A DNA stretch of 40,369 nucleotides from Salinicola salarius (GCF_003206135.1 NZ_PZJT01000003.1:1-40369); one strand, 5' to 3'. Shown: positions 1-8,103, counted from the stretch's first letter. Notes: generated from the letters alone by a model not told the origin. A program made the numbers and translations.

Positions 1-44
1 TCAGACAAAGCGTAGGGTGTAGGTAAGCGTACAGGATAAGATTG

Positions 45-104
45 TTGAACGTGCATGCGCGTTCAAAGAGAAATATCGAACAAGCAGTCTAACACCTGTT
101 ATGC
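45..104 (+). other. possible end of an upstream attC site (cassette boundary)
   Basis: A GTTATGC heptamer at 98-104 resembles the R' core that ends an integron attC site. Upstream lies a hairpin with 7-bp arms TTGAACG (45-51) and CGTTCAA (60-66). A TAACACCTGTTA palindrome-like string overlaps the core at 90-101. The start codon of the following gene is about 15 bases past the core, as is usual for cassettes. No complete 5' half of the site can be delimited, so this is a suggestive partial match only. Confidence 0.35.
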
Positions 105-118
105 GCAAAGGAGTAAAA

Positions 119-1480
119 ATGAACATCGTTACACCTCCGATTATCGTAGGAGAAAATGAGGCATTCGAACAAGATGCCCTTGGGCGAAGCAATTTTGGTC
201 AATCGCTATTGAATCTAGTTTCTCAGTCAAGCGATGAACTTGTTATCTCTCTCGATGGAAAGTGGGGTGAAGGAAAGACTACGTTTGTAAAAATGTGGCA
301 GGGAATGCTTAACCAGGCGGAGGTGCCCAATATTTATATTGATGCTTTTGCAAACGATTATATAGATGATGCATTTATTGCTGTTGCTAGTGCAATTACA
401 AAATATATTGAAGAGAATTCCGTAAACCCGGATGATGAGAAGTCAAGGGAATTCCGTGAAAAAGCAAAGCTCGTTGGGGTTCAATTATTATCTTGGACTG
501 CTAAGGTCGGAATTAAAGCAGCCACATTGGGTGCAATAAAAGATAGTGACATAGAAGAATTAAAAGATATTAAATCCGATATAGCTAAAGGATTATCCAC
601 AGTCGTAGGTGACTTTGTCGGTGAAAGGCTAGCATCACACAAGCAAGATGTAGAGCGGTTTCAATCATTTAAAAAATTGCTATCGGAAATACCAAGTCTT
701 CTTAGCCCCGAAGGTGATAAGCCTTTCGTAATAGTTATCGATGAGCTGGATCGTTGTAAACCTACTTACGCCGTAGAACTAATCGAAAAAGTTAAGCATC
801 TGTTTTCTGTAAAGAACGTAGTATTTGTGCTCGTCATGCATAGAAAGCAGCTTGAAGAAGCCGTCAAGTGTGTTTACGGAGAAAACATAGATGCGCACAC
901 TTATCTTCAGAAATTCATTAATATAGAAACTACGATTCCCAAGAAAATTGGTGATCGTCACGATAACGACATCAATCAGTACAATAGAAGGCTTTTCGAT
1001 TTACATGAAATAGAGACGTGGGGAGATGGTCGCAATCTAGTGGATTGCTTGGAAGTGCTCGCGATGCACTTTAATTTGTCATTGCGTCAACTTGAGCGGG
1101 TCTACACAAATTTGGCTGTTTTTTACGCATCTTCATCAGAAAATCAACTTAGACTTGTTCCAGTGATTTCTTTTCTGGCAGTTATAAAGGTAGTTAACCC
1201 AACCGTTTACGAGGCTCTTTTACATCAAAAAATAACCTACGAAGAGCTTTGCCAAAAGACTGGGCTATCTGACCATGACCAAGAAGATAGTAGTTTGAGA
1301 AAGCTGCAGTTTTTAGCGATGTGGCTTAAGTTCTCGCTTATAACGGATAAGCAGTTTGAACAACTGGATGAAAATGATCGAATAAGAAGCTTCGGCCAAT
1401 CATTGTGGCAGTACAATGTAGAACGAGAGCGACTAATGCCTATATTTATACAAAAATTAAACATGTTTACTGTTGCATAG
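119..1480 (+). CDS. KAP-family P-loop NTPase
   Basis: A 453-residue predicted ATPase of the KAP class (STAND-like P-loop NTPases). The Walker A motif GKWGEGKTT is at residues 47-55 and Walker B FVIVIDELDR at 203-212; the Asp-Glu followed by LDRC is typical of KAP proteins. A long helical insert (about 90-195) separates them and the C-terminal half is helical without recognisable domains. The usual KAP transmembrane pair is not obvious, so the protein may be soluble. ATG 119 is preferred to ATG 101 because AAAGGAG sits at 107-113, five bases upstream of it. Base composition is clearly AT-richer than the backbone genes, and the gene lies between attC-like sequences, both pointing to acquisition. 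KAP ATPases include the F-plasmid exclusion protein PifA, so a defence or exclusion role is possible, but nothing here proves it. No partner gene is visible. Confidence 0.85.
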   Translation: MNIVTPPIIVGENEAFEQDALGRSNFGQSLLNLVSQSSDELVISLDGKWGEGKTTFVKMWQGMLNQAEVPNIYIDAFANDYIDDAFIAVASAITKYIEENSVNPDDEKSREFREKAKLVGVQLLSWTAKVGIKAATLGAIKDSDIEELKDIKSDIAKGLSTVVGDFVGERLASHKQDVERFQSFKKLLSEIPSLLSPEGDKPFVIVIDELDRCKPTYAVELIEKVKHLFSVKNVVFVLVMHRKQLEEAVKCVYGENIDAHTYLQKFINIETTIPKKIGDRHDNDINQYNRRLFDLHEIETWGDGRNLVDCLEVLAMHFNLSLRQLERVYTNLAVFYASSSENQLRLVPVISFLAVIKVVNPTVYEALLHQKITYEELCQKTGLSDHDQEDSSLRKLQFLAMWLKFSLITDKQFEQLDENDRIRSFGQSLWQYNVERERLMPIFIQKLNMFTVA

Positions 1481-1487
1481 AAATGTA

Positions 1488-1553
1488 TAACAAGCGCATG
1501 TTGTTGGACTGGTTTTCCACTGCGCTTCAAACTAGCCGCAAATGCGAGCGTTA
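1488..1553 (+). other. attC-like recombination site (integron cassette)
   Basis: The 66-bp segment starts with TAAC (1488-1491) and ends with GTTA (1550-1553). Outer arms pair: GCGCAT after the 5' core with ATGCGAGC before the 3' core. The inner arms GGACTGGTTT and AAACTAGCC form a second stem around a 13-base loop. The start TATAACAA and the end GCGTTA resemble Vibrio-type attC ends, read on the plus strand. It begins 8 bases after the KAP NTPase stop codon, the normal position of attC in a gene cassette. The core heptamers do not fully match RYYYAAC/GTTRRRY, so confidence is moderate. Confidence 0.6.
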
Positions 1554-1596
1554 ATCAACCCTGACTAAACGTTCGCTCATAACCGAATGCTGTCAC

Positions 1597-2049
1597 TTAC
1601 AGATCACCCGCCGCGGATCGGGCTTTGATGAACTTCATCAAGCCGCGATCCTGCTTCTCAACGGGAAGCCAGCCGGCACGCTCGTAAAACGCATAGGCTC
1701 GACTGCCGATCTCGGTTTCCAGCCAGATCTCGTCGAATTTGGCGAATAAGTGGCATTCGGCTCTCTCGAGAAGTAAGCGGCCCGCACCTCGCCCTTCATG
1801 GTCGGCGCGGACGAATAGCCCAAATACGCACCCGGTCTCGTCGCGAACCATCGAAAAGCCCACGGGTACTTGATCAATCTCCGCAACCCAAAGACAAGGG
1901 CCCTGGGCGAGCATGGCGGCAATGGCTCCAGGCGTGATGCCCATCTCGGTGAGTTGCTCGTGCGAAAGGTGGTTCTCCGCCACGCTGGTACGGATGGCGA
2001 AGATCTCATCGATATCAGCGTTACGAGCTTCTCTTACTTGAATTGGCAT
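1597..2049 (-). CDS. GNAT-family N-acetyltransferase
   Basis: A 150-residue single-domain GNAT acetyltransferase that would transfer an acetyl group from acetyl-CoA to an amine of an unknown substrate. The acetyl-CoA pyrophosphate loop is the stretch VRADHEGRGAGRLLLERAE, with the canonical Q/R-x-x-G-x-G/A pattern as EGRGAG, followed by the late-domain YAFYERAGW motif common in this family. The ATG at 2049 (MPIQVREARNAD) fits the usual start of the GNAT fold; seven more in-frame residues upstream look like non-coding extension. The gene runs opposite to the KAP NTPase and lies between two attC-like sequences, so it may be an antisense cassette gene. GNATs are frequent cassette cargo. Substrate cannot be predicted. 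Confidence 0.85.
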   Translation of the reverse strand: MPIQVREARNADIDEIFAIRTSVAENHLSHEQLTEMGITPGAIAAMLAQGPCLWVAEIDQVPVGFSMVRDETGCVFGLFVRADHEGRGAGRLLLERAECHLFAKFDEIWLETEIGSRAYAFYERAGWLPVEKQDRGLMKFIKARSAAGDL

Positions 2050-2121
2050 ATGTCGATACCTTGGCAGCAACGGCTCGCCACTGATGAAAAGCCGGCGAGC
2101 AGCTATTTTGAATCACCTAAT

Positions 2122-2138
2122 GCCTAACGGCGAGCTCA
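2122..2138. other. partial attC-like core (GCCTAAC...GCTCA)
   Basis: GCCTAAC at 2122-2128 matches the RYYYAAC core exactly and is followed by CGAGCTCA, similar to the L'' box of many proteobacterial attC sites. No matching GTTRRRY core was found within the next 150 bases, so this would be a truncated site or chance. It would mark the far end of the GNAT cassette. Confidence 0.3.
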
Positions 2139-2141
2139 CTT

Positions 2142-2505
2142 GGCGGCTTGCGGTCATAGACTGCGGGCCAGCAACATGAATGCAATACCCAAGGCTGTGA
2201 CTCGGTGAGGCCCGACATTCAACTCAACCACACGGCAATTGCACGACCTGTACAACTTCACACCTCATCACCCTACCCCAGCCAAGCCTTCTCCACGTTG
2301 ATATGGCGCTTCAAGACTTGACGTCATCCTGACAACGACTTGTACTCGAAAACTTACTTGTACAAGTTTTGGTGACGTGCCATTATCGTTCTGTCGGCAA
2401 GGATCGCCGGCACGGGGTGAGGCACCAGCCGCCTGACCCTACGGTATATGCCCTACATAGATCGATCAGGATGATCGGTTGGTAACAAGCCAAGGAAGGC
2501 TATTC
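2142..2505. promoter_or_regulatory. gene-free stretch with a palindromic operator-like site
   Basis: No coding sequence is seen. A perfect 12-bp palindrome ACTTGTACAAGT lies at 2356-2367, nested in longer arms AAAACTT (2349-2355) and AAGTTTT (2364-2370). The half-site ACTTGTAC also occurs about 20 bases upstream. Such repeated half-sites look like a regulator binding site, perhaps for the small gene at 2506, but the regulator is unknown. The rest shows no recognisable structure. Confidence 0.3.
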
Positions 2506-2742
2506 ATGAAACACGACATTTCCTGCCCGCGATGCGGTTGTTCCGAGGCGCTTTCCAGTGACGGCGATCAGGACTGGGACGAGATCAACTGCAGCGCGTG
2601 CGACGAGTTCATTGGCACCCGGGATTATCTCAGCGGCTTTCATTCCCGGAACTATCGGTTGCATGCCCTGAGTCTGTCGCTGGGCATGATGATCCAGATG
2701 ACGCATGGGGGAAGTCTTCTATCCCCGATGAAGGCGGCCTGA
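2506..2742 (+). CDS. small zinc-ribbon-like protein, function unknown
   Basis: A 78-residue protein beginning MKHDISCPRCGC. Two cysteine pairs, CPRC near residue 7 and CSAC near residue 32, could form a zinc ribbon like those found in many small uncharacterised proteins. A short hydrophobic stretch follows near the C-terminus (LSLSLGMMIQM) but is too short and polar to call a membrane segment. The start is supported by AAGGAAG about 7 bases upstream; an in-frame extension to 2479 has no ribosome binding site. A strong terminator follows at 2867. Function cannot be assigned; the zinc ribbon suggests nucleic-acid or protein binding. Confidence 0.65.
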   Translation: MKHDISCPRCGCSEALSSDGDQDWDEINCSACDEFIGTRDYLSGFHSRNYRLHALSLSLGMMIQMTHGGSLLSPMKAA

Positions 2743-2866
2743 TGCCCGATTGATCGAGAGGCGAGTTGCAGCCGCGGTCACGACGAACGTCAGGTCCGAT
2801 GTCGTCCTCCGCTTTGCGCGCCCGCCTCCATCCGGTTCGAGTTGTTCTAGTGGTCTGTCCCTGTGT

Positions 2867-2890
2867 GCCGCTCCCCGAGCGGCTTTTTTT
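2867..2890 (+). terminator. rho-independent terminator
   Basis: A perfect 7-bp stem, GCCGCTC (2867-2873) with GAGCGGC (2877-2883), a 3-base loop, then seven T residues. It lies about 125 bases past the small zinc-ribbon gene and before the MFS gene. Confidence 0.85.
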
Positions 2891-2925
2891 GGTTCGGCTT
2901 TTTTTGGTTCGGCTTTTTTTGCTTC
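2881..2925 (+). repeat. tandem 15-bp repeat, three copies
   Basis: The unit GGCTTTTTTTGGTTC is repeated at 2881-2895, 2896-2910 and 2911-2925 (last copy with one change). The first copy overlaps the 3' arm and T-tract of the terminator, so the array repeats the T-tract three times. Such arrays are prone to slippage. Confidence 0.85.
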
Positions 2926-3010
2926 GATGGGCCGAGCGGCGATTTCCGTTCGGACGCTACAATGATGTCTCCCTGAACCGTGTCGAATGACCAGCAAGTG
3001 GAGCTCGTTC

Positions 3011-4147
3011 ATGCCTAGCGCCCGTAAAACCTGGCTTGCCGTGGCGGCCGCCTTCGTGCTGAACGGTGGGCTCTTCGGCGCGTGGGCCTCGCGAATCCCC
3101 AGCGTCGTCCAGCAGAACGCCATCGATGGCGGCCAACTGGGGTTGCTGCTGTTGCTGCTGGCGCTGGGCGCCATCGTCTCCTTCCCGCTGGCCGGGCGCG
3201 CGTCGGATACGTTCGGCGCCGCGCGCACGACACTCGCCATCGCGGTCTTCTACGCGCTGGCGCTGATCCTGATCGCACTGGCGCCCAGCCTGTGGCTGCT
3301 GGCCCCGGCGCTCTTTCTGTTCGGTGGCGCCCACGGTTCCATGGATGTCGCCATGAACAGCTGGGCCGGCGAGGCCGAGCGCTACATTGGCCGGCGGGTG
3401 ATGTCGTCGCTTCACGCGATGTGGAGTCTGGGCGCCGGTCTCGGTGCCGCCGCCGGCTACCTGGCAGTCAAGCTAGACCTGAGCCTGATCGTTCATTTCA
3501 CGGTCTTTGCCGTCCTGCTCTACGCCGTCACCAGCCGGTTCGCCCATATCGGCTGGCAGTCCGAAACCCGCCCCCGCGCGCCCGGCGGCAGCCTGTTTCC
3601 GCTGCCCAGGGGGCCGCTGCTGTGGGTGGGGATCATCGCCATGTGCGCGTCGATCGGTGAAGGCGCCATGGCGGACTGGAGCGCGCTCTTCCTGGTCTCC
3701 GTCACCTCGGCCAGCGAGGCCCAGGCCGCACTCGGCTATACCGTCTTTTCGATGGCGATGGTGATCATGCGGCTCATCGGCGACCGCGTGATATCGATCC
3801 TGGGCCCGACGCAGGCGGCGAGACTTGCCGGCTCCTCGGCGCTGGCCGGCGTGTTGCTGGCCGTGCTGTTTGCCAATCTGTACACGGCGCTGGCGGGGTT
3901 CGTGCTGCTCGGCGTGGGCTACGCGCTGATCATGCCGCTGGCGATCACCCGCGCCGCCAACGACCCGCTGACGCCACCGGGCGTGGCGATCGCCAGCGTT
4001 GCCACGCTGGGTTACGGCGCCATGCTGTTCGGGCCGCCGGCGATCGGCTTCACCGCCCACTTCATCACCCTGCACTATGCTTTTTGCCTATTGGGGATCC
4101 TGGCGTTCTTCATCATCCTGTGCGCCCCGGCGCTGGATCGGCGGTAA
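3011..4147 (+). CDS. MFS transporter, YbjJ-like
   Basis: A 378-residue inner-membrane protein with about twelve hydrophobic helices and short loops, the size and layout of a major facilitator superfamily transporter. The N-terminal half has the pattern NGGLFGAWASRIPSV and, between helices 2 and 3, GRASDTFG, the position of the MFS signature. Recall places it nearest the YbjJ-type group of uncharacterised MFS proteins. The ATG at 3011 is chosen because GGAG lies 7 bases upstream; the in-frame ATG at 2987 lacks a ribosome binding site. It is followed after 52 bases by the acuI-like gene on the same strand and the two may be co-transcribed. Substrate is unknown. Confidence 0.85.
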   Translation: MPSARKTWLAVAAAFVLNGGLFGAWASRIPSVVQQNAIDGGQLGLLLLLLALGAIVSFPLAGRASDTFGAARTTLAIAVFYALALILIALAPSLWLLAPALFLFGGAHGSMDVAMNSWAGEAERYIGRRVMSSLHAMWSLGAGLGAAAGYLAVKLDLSLIVHFTVFAVLLYAVTSRFAHIGWQSETRPRAPGGSLFPLPRGPLLWVGIIAMCASIGEGAMADWSALFLVSVTSASEAQAALGYTVFSMAMVIMRLIGDRVISILGPTQAARLAGSSALAGVLLAVLFANLYTALAGFVLLGVGYALIMPLAITRAANDPLTPPGVAIASVATLGYGAMLFGPPAIGFTAHFITLHYAFCLLGILAFFIILCAPALDRR

Positions 4148-4199
4148 TCGTCCCTCGCCGCCGTTCCCGTGATGCCCGATCTCATTCGAGGAGAGAGTC

Positions 4200-5186
4200 A
4201 TGTTCAATGCCATCCTGGTCAGCCAGCAGGAAGACAACTCGTCCGAGGCGGTGCTGTCTCGACGAGAAACGGATGATCTCCCGCCGGGCGATGTGCTCGT
4301 CCGGGTGGCATGGAGCACGCTCAACTACAAGGATGCCCTGGCGATCACCGGCAAAGGGGCGGTGATTCGGCAATACCCGATGGTCCCCGGCATCGACCTG
4401 GCCGGCACGGTGGAGCAGAGCGATAGCCCGGACTGGCAACCGGGCGACCGCGTGCTGATCAACGGCTGGGGTATCGGTGAAGCGCACTGGGGCGGGCTGG
4501 CGCAGATGGCGCGGGTACGATCCGAGTGGCTGACCGCCCTGCCCGACGGGCTCGACCTGCGCCAGACCATGGCGATCGGCACCGCGGGCTATACCGCCAT
4601 GCTCAGTCTCATCGCGCTGGAGCGCCACGGGCTCACGCCGGACAGCGGCGACGTGCTGGTCACCGGCGCCAGCGGCGGCGTGGGGAGTTTCGCCGTCATG
4701 CTGCTGGCGCGCCGGGGCTATCGCGTCATCGCCGCGACGGGCCGCGTCGAGGAGCGGGAGTATCTGGAACGTCTGGGCGCCGCCGAGATTCTGCCGCGTG
4801 CCGAACTGGACAAACCGGGCCGCCCGCTCGACAAGGCGCGCTGGGCCGGCGTCATCGATTCGGTCGGCAGCCATACCCTGGCCAACGCCTGCGCGCAGAC
4901 CCAGGTCGACGGGCTGGTCGCGGCCTGCGGGCTGGCCCAGGGCATGGATTTTCCGGCCACCGTGGCGCCGTTCATTCTGCGAGGCGTGTCGTTGCTCGGC
5001 ATCAACAGCGTCTACCGGCCCCACGCGGAACGGGCCGTGGCGTGGTCCCGCCTGGCGACGGAGCTCGATCTGGACCGGCTCGAGCAGGCCACCAGCGAAA
5101 TCGGCCTCACGGAGGCGATCGCCGCAGCAGGCGATCTGCTCTCCGGCCACGTTCGCGGCCGGCTGGTGGTGGATGTCAATCGGTAA
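4200..5186 (+). CDS. acuI: acryloyl-CoA reductase (NADPH), AcuI/YhdH family
   Basis: A 328-residue zinc-independent medium-chain dehydrogenase/reductase. Members reduce acryloyl-CoA to propionyl-CoA with NADPH, detoxifying acrylate, for example in DMSP catabolism. Visible features are the N-terminal substrate domain with WSTLNYKDALAITGKG and PMVPGIDLAGTV, and the Rossmann nucleotide loop VTGASGGVGSFAV near residue 155. Length matches the family (about 325-330). A good ribosome binding site (GAGGAGAG) precedes the ATG. No DMSP lyase or CoA-transferase gene is visible nearby, so a general housekeeping role like E. coli YhdH is as likely as a DMSP role. Confidence 0.88.
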   Translation: MFNAILVSQQEDNSSEAVLSRRETDDLPPGDVLVRVAWSTLNYKDALAITGKGAVIRQYPMVPGIDLAGTVEQSDSPDWQPGDRVLINGWGIGEAHWGGLAQMARVRSEWLTALPDGLDLRQTMAIGTAGYTAMLSLIALERHGLTPDSGDVLVTGASGGVGSFAVMLLARRGYRVIAATGRVEEREYLERLGAAEILPRAELDKPGRPLDKARWAGVIDSVGSHTLANACAQTQVDGLVAACGLAQGMDFPATVAPFILRGVSLLGINSVYRPHAERAVAWSRLATELDLDRLEQATSEIGLTEAIAAAGDLLSGHVRGRLVVDVNR

Positions 5187-5222
5187 ACGGCCGCGCGCGT
5201 TCTTGTATCGCGGCCGCACGGC

Positions 5223-5657
5223 TCAGTCGGGGCTACCCAGCAGCACGCGCAGCTCCTGGCGATTCTCGACGAGATCGGCCAGCACGTAGCCGTCCAGCAC
5301 GGCCAGAAGCGCCTGCTGTGCTTTCCATAGCACGCCCTTCAATCGGCAGCCCGGCTCGATCGGGCAGGTGGAGTTCGGCCCGAAGCACTCCAGCAACTCC
5401 AGGTTCTCGGTCTGTCTCACCAGCGCGCCGATGTTGATCTCCTCGGCGGGCCGCTGAAGCCGCAGACCGCCTCCCCGGCCGCGCAGGCTGGCCACGTAGC
5501 CCAGCTGTACCAGCGTCTGGGCGACCTTGGCCAGATGGTGCGCGGAGATGCCGTAATGTGTCGCGGCCGACTGAACCGTGGCCGGCATTGCTTCGCTTCT
5601 CGCCGCCAGATAGATCAGCAGTCTCAGGGCGTAATCGGTATGTGTCGTCAGTTTCAT
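5223..5657 (-). CDS. nsrR: Rrf2-family nitric oxide-sensing repressor NsrR
   Basis: A 144-residue Rrf2 protein. It has an N-terminal winged helix (MKLTTHTDYALRLLIYLAAR onward) and three cysteines, C91, C98 and C104, placed to hold an iron-sulfur cluster, as in NsrR. NO damages the cluster and releases the repressor from DNA. The gene is divergent from hmp and the 80-bp spacer holds a promoter overlapped by an inverted repeat, the expected autoregulated arrangement. The spacing of the cysteines differs slightly from E. coli NsrR (C91, C96, C102) but is within the range of the family. IscR is less likely given the neighbouring hmp. Confidence 0.92.
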   Translation of the reverse strand: MKLTTHTDYALRLLIYLAARSEAMPATVQSAATHYGISAHHLAKVAQTLVQLGYVASLRGRGGGLRLQRPAEEINIGALVRQTENLELLECFGPNSTCPIEPGCRLKGVLWKAQQALLAVLDGYVLADLVENRQELRVLLGSPD

Positions 5658-5663
5658 CAGCGC

Positions 5664-5710
5664 TTGACAGCCATAATTTGGTAAATGATACTCCTATTTA
5701 AAGAGGTATC
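5664..5710 (+). promoter_or_regulatory. hmp promoter with NsrR-type operator
   Basis: A perfect -35 hexamer TTGACA (5664-5669), a 17-base spacer and a -10-like GATACT (5687-5692) form a sigma70 promoter toward hmp. An imperfect inverted repeat with arms GATACTCCTAT and AAAGAGGTATC spans 5687-5710, covering the -10 region. Its layout (two ~11-bp arms around a 2-bp centre) and AT-rich middle fit NsrR sites. Repressor bound here would block polymerase. Confidence 0.72.
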
Positions 5711-5737
5711 CTAAATACTTCATTAGAAGGAAGCAGC

Positions 5738-6958
5738 ATGCCCACTCCCGCCCAGATCGATGTTATCAAGCAGACCGTTCCGGTACTCCAGCAGCATGGC
5801 GAGACACTGACCCGCCATTTCTATGCCCGAATGTTCGAGCATAACCCGGAGGTCAAGCGCTACTTCAACCCCGCCCACCAGCGCTCCGGCGGCCAACAGC
5901 GTGCCCTGGCCGGCGCCATCCTGGCCTACGCCCAGCACATCGAAGACCCTTCGGCGCTGGCTAGCGCCATCGAAGTGATCGCCCAGAAGCACACTTCATT
6001 GACGATCCAGCCGGAGCACTACCCGATCGTCGGCGAGAACCTGCTGGCTTCGATCCAGGAAGTGCTGGGCGACGCAGCCACCGATGACATTCTCGATGCC
6101 TGGGCCGCCGCCTACGGCGAACTGGCGCAGGTCTTCATCGATCGCGAACAGGCCATCTACGCCCAGCAGCGCGAACAGCAGGGCTGGGCGGGCTTCAAGC
6201 CGTTCACGGTCGTGCGACGTCAGGTCGAGAGCGACAACATCGTCTCCCTGTATCTCGCGCCAGAAGACGGCAGCACGCCGCCCGCCCATCTGCCGGGGCA
6301 GTATGTCTCGATCCGCCTGCAGGACGCCGATGGCCACACCGCCATGCGCAACTATAGCCTTTCCAACGCGCCGGGGGCGTCCGCCTATCGAATCAGCGTC
6401 AAGCGCGAGCTCGGTGGCAACGACGTGCCGAACGGCGATGTCTCGAACCGCATTCACGACGGGCTGGCCAAGGGCGACCGTATCGAGCTTTCCCCGCCCT
6501 GCGGTGCGTTCACGCTCGAGCTGCCGGCACCGGCGGACAAGCCACTGGTCTTCATTGCCGGTGGGGTCGGCATCACGCCGCTGATCTCCATGGCCCATGC
6601 CGCGTTGAACGCCTCCGCCTCGCGGCCGGTGACCTTCGTCCAGGCCGCACGCCACGGCGGGCTGCGCGCCTTCACGAGCGAGCTGGAAGCGCTGGCCAGG
6701 GATTACCCGAACTTCGAGCTGCACACCTGCTTCAGCGAGCCCCGGGAAGCGGATCTCAGCGATGATGATCGAGTGAAAGGCGGCGAACTGGAAGCGGACG
6801 ATCTGGAACGCTGGGTCGGCGGCTGGGGCGCGACCTATTACTTCTGCGGCCCGTTGCCCATGATGCAGAAGGTCGACCAGATGCTGGAAGCGAAAGGCGT
6901 GGCAGCCGATGACCGGCGTTACGAGTGCTTCGGCCCCTTGCAGCCGCTGAAGGCCTAA
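5738..6958 (+). CDS. hmp: flavohemoprotein Hmp (nitric oxide dioxygenase)
   Basis: A 406-residue cytosolic enzyme that converts NO and O2 to nitrate using NAD(P)H. The globin domain (1-140) keeps the heme-pocket residues Y29 (B10), Q53 (E7) and proximal H85, plus Y95. The FAD domain has RNYSLSN (the RxYS motif) and the C-terminal NAD domain has GGVGITPLISM and ends with the conserved CFGPL. Length is typical (about 395-405). It is transcribed from an NsrR-controlled promoter divergent from nsrR and is followed after 40 bp by a nitronate monooxygenase gene, probably in the same transcript. Confidence 0.97.
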   Translation: MPTPAQIDVIKQTVPVLQQHGETLTRHFYARMFEHNPEVKRYFNPAHQRSGGQQRALAGAILAYAQHIEDPSALASAIEVIAQKHTSLTIQPEHYPIVGENLLASIQEVLGDAATDDILDAWAAAYGELAQVFIDREQAIYAQQREQQGWAGFKPFTVVRRQVESDNIVSLYLAPEDGSTPPAHLPGQYVSIRLQDADGHTAMRNYSLSNAPGASAYRISVKRELGGNDVPNGDVSNRIHDGLAKGDRIELSPPCGAFTLELPAPADKPLVFIAGGVGITPLISMAHAALNASASRPVTFVQAARHGGLRAFTSELEALARDYPNFELHTCFSEPREADLSDDDRVKGGELEADDLERWVGGWGATYYFCGPLPMMQKVDQMLEAKGVAADDRRYECFGPLQPLKA

Positions 6959-6998
6959 GAGGCAACGGCCGGTCACCGCAACGACGGAGGTAACAGAC

Positions 6999-8066
6999 AT
7001 GTCTCACGGATTGTTCGACGATCTCGGTCTGGAGATTCCGATTCTTCAGGCACCCATGACAGGCGTTTCGACGCCGGCCATGGCGGCGGCGGTTTCCAAT
7101 GCGGGAGGACTGGGCGGCCTCGGGCTCGGCGCCTCGACACCAGAGGCAGCGCACCGGGTCATTCTGGAAACGCAGGCGCTGACCTCTCGGCCGTTCAACG
7201 TCAACCTCTTCTGCCATGCACCTGCGGTGCGTGACAGCGCGCGGGAACGACGCTGGATCGAACGAGCCCGGCCGCTGTTCGAAAGCTTCGACGCCACGCC
7301 GCCGGAAACGCTGAAGGAGATCTACGCGTCCTTCCAGACCAGCGACGCGATGCTCGAGGTGCTGCTGGCAACCCGCCCTGCCGTGGTCAGCTTCCATTTC
7401 GGCCTGCCCAGGCCGGCGCAGATCGAAGCGCTGCGTCAGGCCGGATGCCGGCTGATCGCCACCGCGACATCGCTTGCCGAAGCGCGCCAGATCGCGGCCA
7501 GCGGGCTCGATGCCATCGTTGCCCAGGGCTGGGCGGCGGGCGGCCATCGTGGTGTGTTCGATCCCTCGGCGCCGGATGAACGTCAGTCGACCCAGGCGCT
7601 GACCCGCGAGATCGTCGGCGAGATCGCGCTGCCGGTCATCGCCGCCGGCGGGCTGATGGATGGCGCCGACGTTCAGCAGGCGCTGACCTGGGGCGCGGCA
7701 GCGGCCCAACTGGGCACGGCGTTCATCGGTTGCCCGGAAAGCGCCGCCGACGAGGCCTACCGGACTCGGCTGGCATCCGGCGCCGATACCGTGATGACCA
7801 GCGCCATTTCCGGCCGTCCGGCGCGCTGTCTCGTCAATCGCTTCACCGCCTGGGCCGAAGGCGCTGCGGCGGGCGACATTGCCCCCTACCCTTGCGCCTA
7901 CGATCTCGGCAAGGCACTGAATGCCGCCGCCAAGGCCAGAGGCGAAAGCGGCTTCGGGGCACAATGGGCCGGCACCGGCGCGAGCCGAGCGACCGACCTT
8001 GCCGCGGGCGAGCTGGTCCAACGGCTGGAAGCGCAAAGACAGGCCGCGAGCTACGACCGTAGCTGA
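6999..8066 (+). CDS. nitronate monooxygenase (NMO/2-nitropropane dioxygenase family)
   Basis: A 355-residue FMN-binding TIM-barrel enzyme that oxidises alkyl nitronates such as propionate-3-nitronate, toxic respiratory inhibitors. Motifs: PILQAPMTGVSTPAMAAAVS at the N-terminus, FNVNLFCH, the barrel stretch AQGWAAGGHRGVF and the phosphate-binding IAAGGLMDG followed by GAAAAQLGTAFI. These fit class I NMOs. It lies 40 bp after hmp with a strong GGAGG ribosome binding site, so it is likely co-induced by NO through NsrR. That pairing links nitro-compound detoxification to nitrosative stress. The exact substrate is not determined by the sequence. Confidence 0.9.
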   Translation: MSHGLFDDLGLEIPILQAPMTGVSTPAMAAAVSNAGGLGGLGLGASTPEAAHRVILETQALTSRPFNVNLFCHAPAVRDSARERRWIERARPLFESFDATPPETLKEIYASFQTSDAMLEVLLATRPAVVSFHFGLPRPAQIEALRQAGCRLIATATSLAEARQIAASGLDAIVAQGWAAGGHRGVFDPSAPDERQSTQALTREIVGEIALPVIAAGGLMDGADVQQALTWGAAAAQLGTAFIGCPESAADEAYRTRLASGADTVMTSAISGRPARCLVNRFTAWAEGAAAGDIAPYPCAYDLGKALNAAAKARGESGFGAQWAGTGASRATDLAAGELVQRLEAQRQAASYDRS

Positions 8067-8103
8067 ATACGTTCCCTGAATACGCCGCTGATGAAGACAA
8101 AGC

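Noticed and set aside
6756..8036. Long minus-strand open frame (426 codons) opposite hmp and the nitronate monooxygenase
   Set aside because: It is the antisense of two well-supported genes in GC-rich DNA. Its product is Arg/Gly-rich with no motif.
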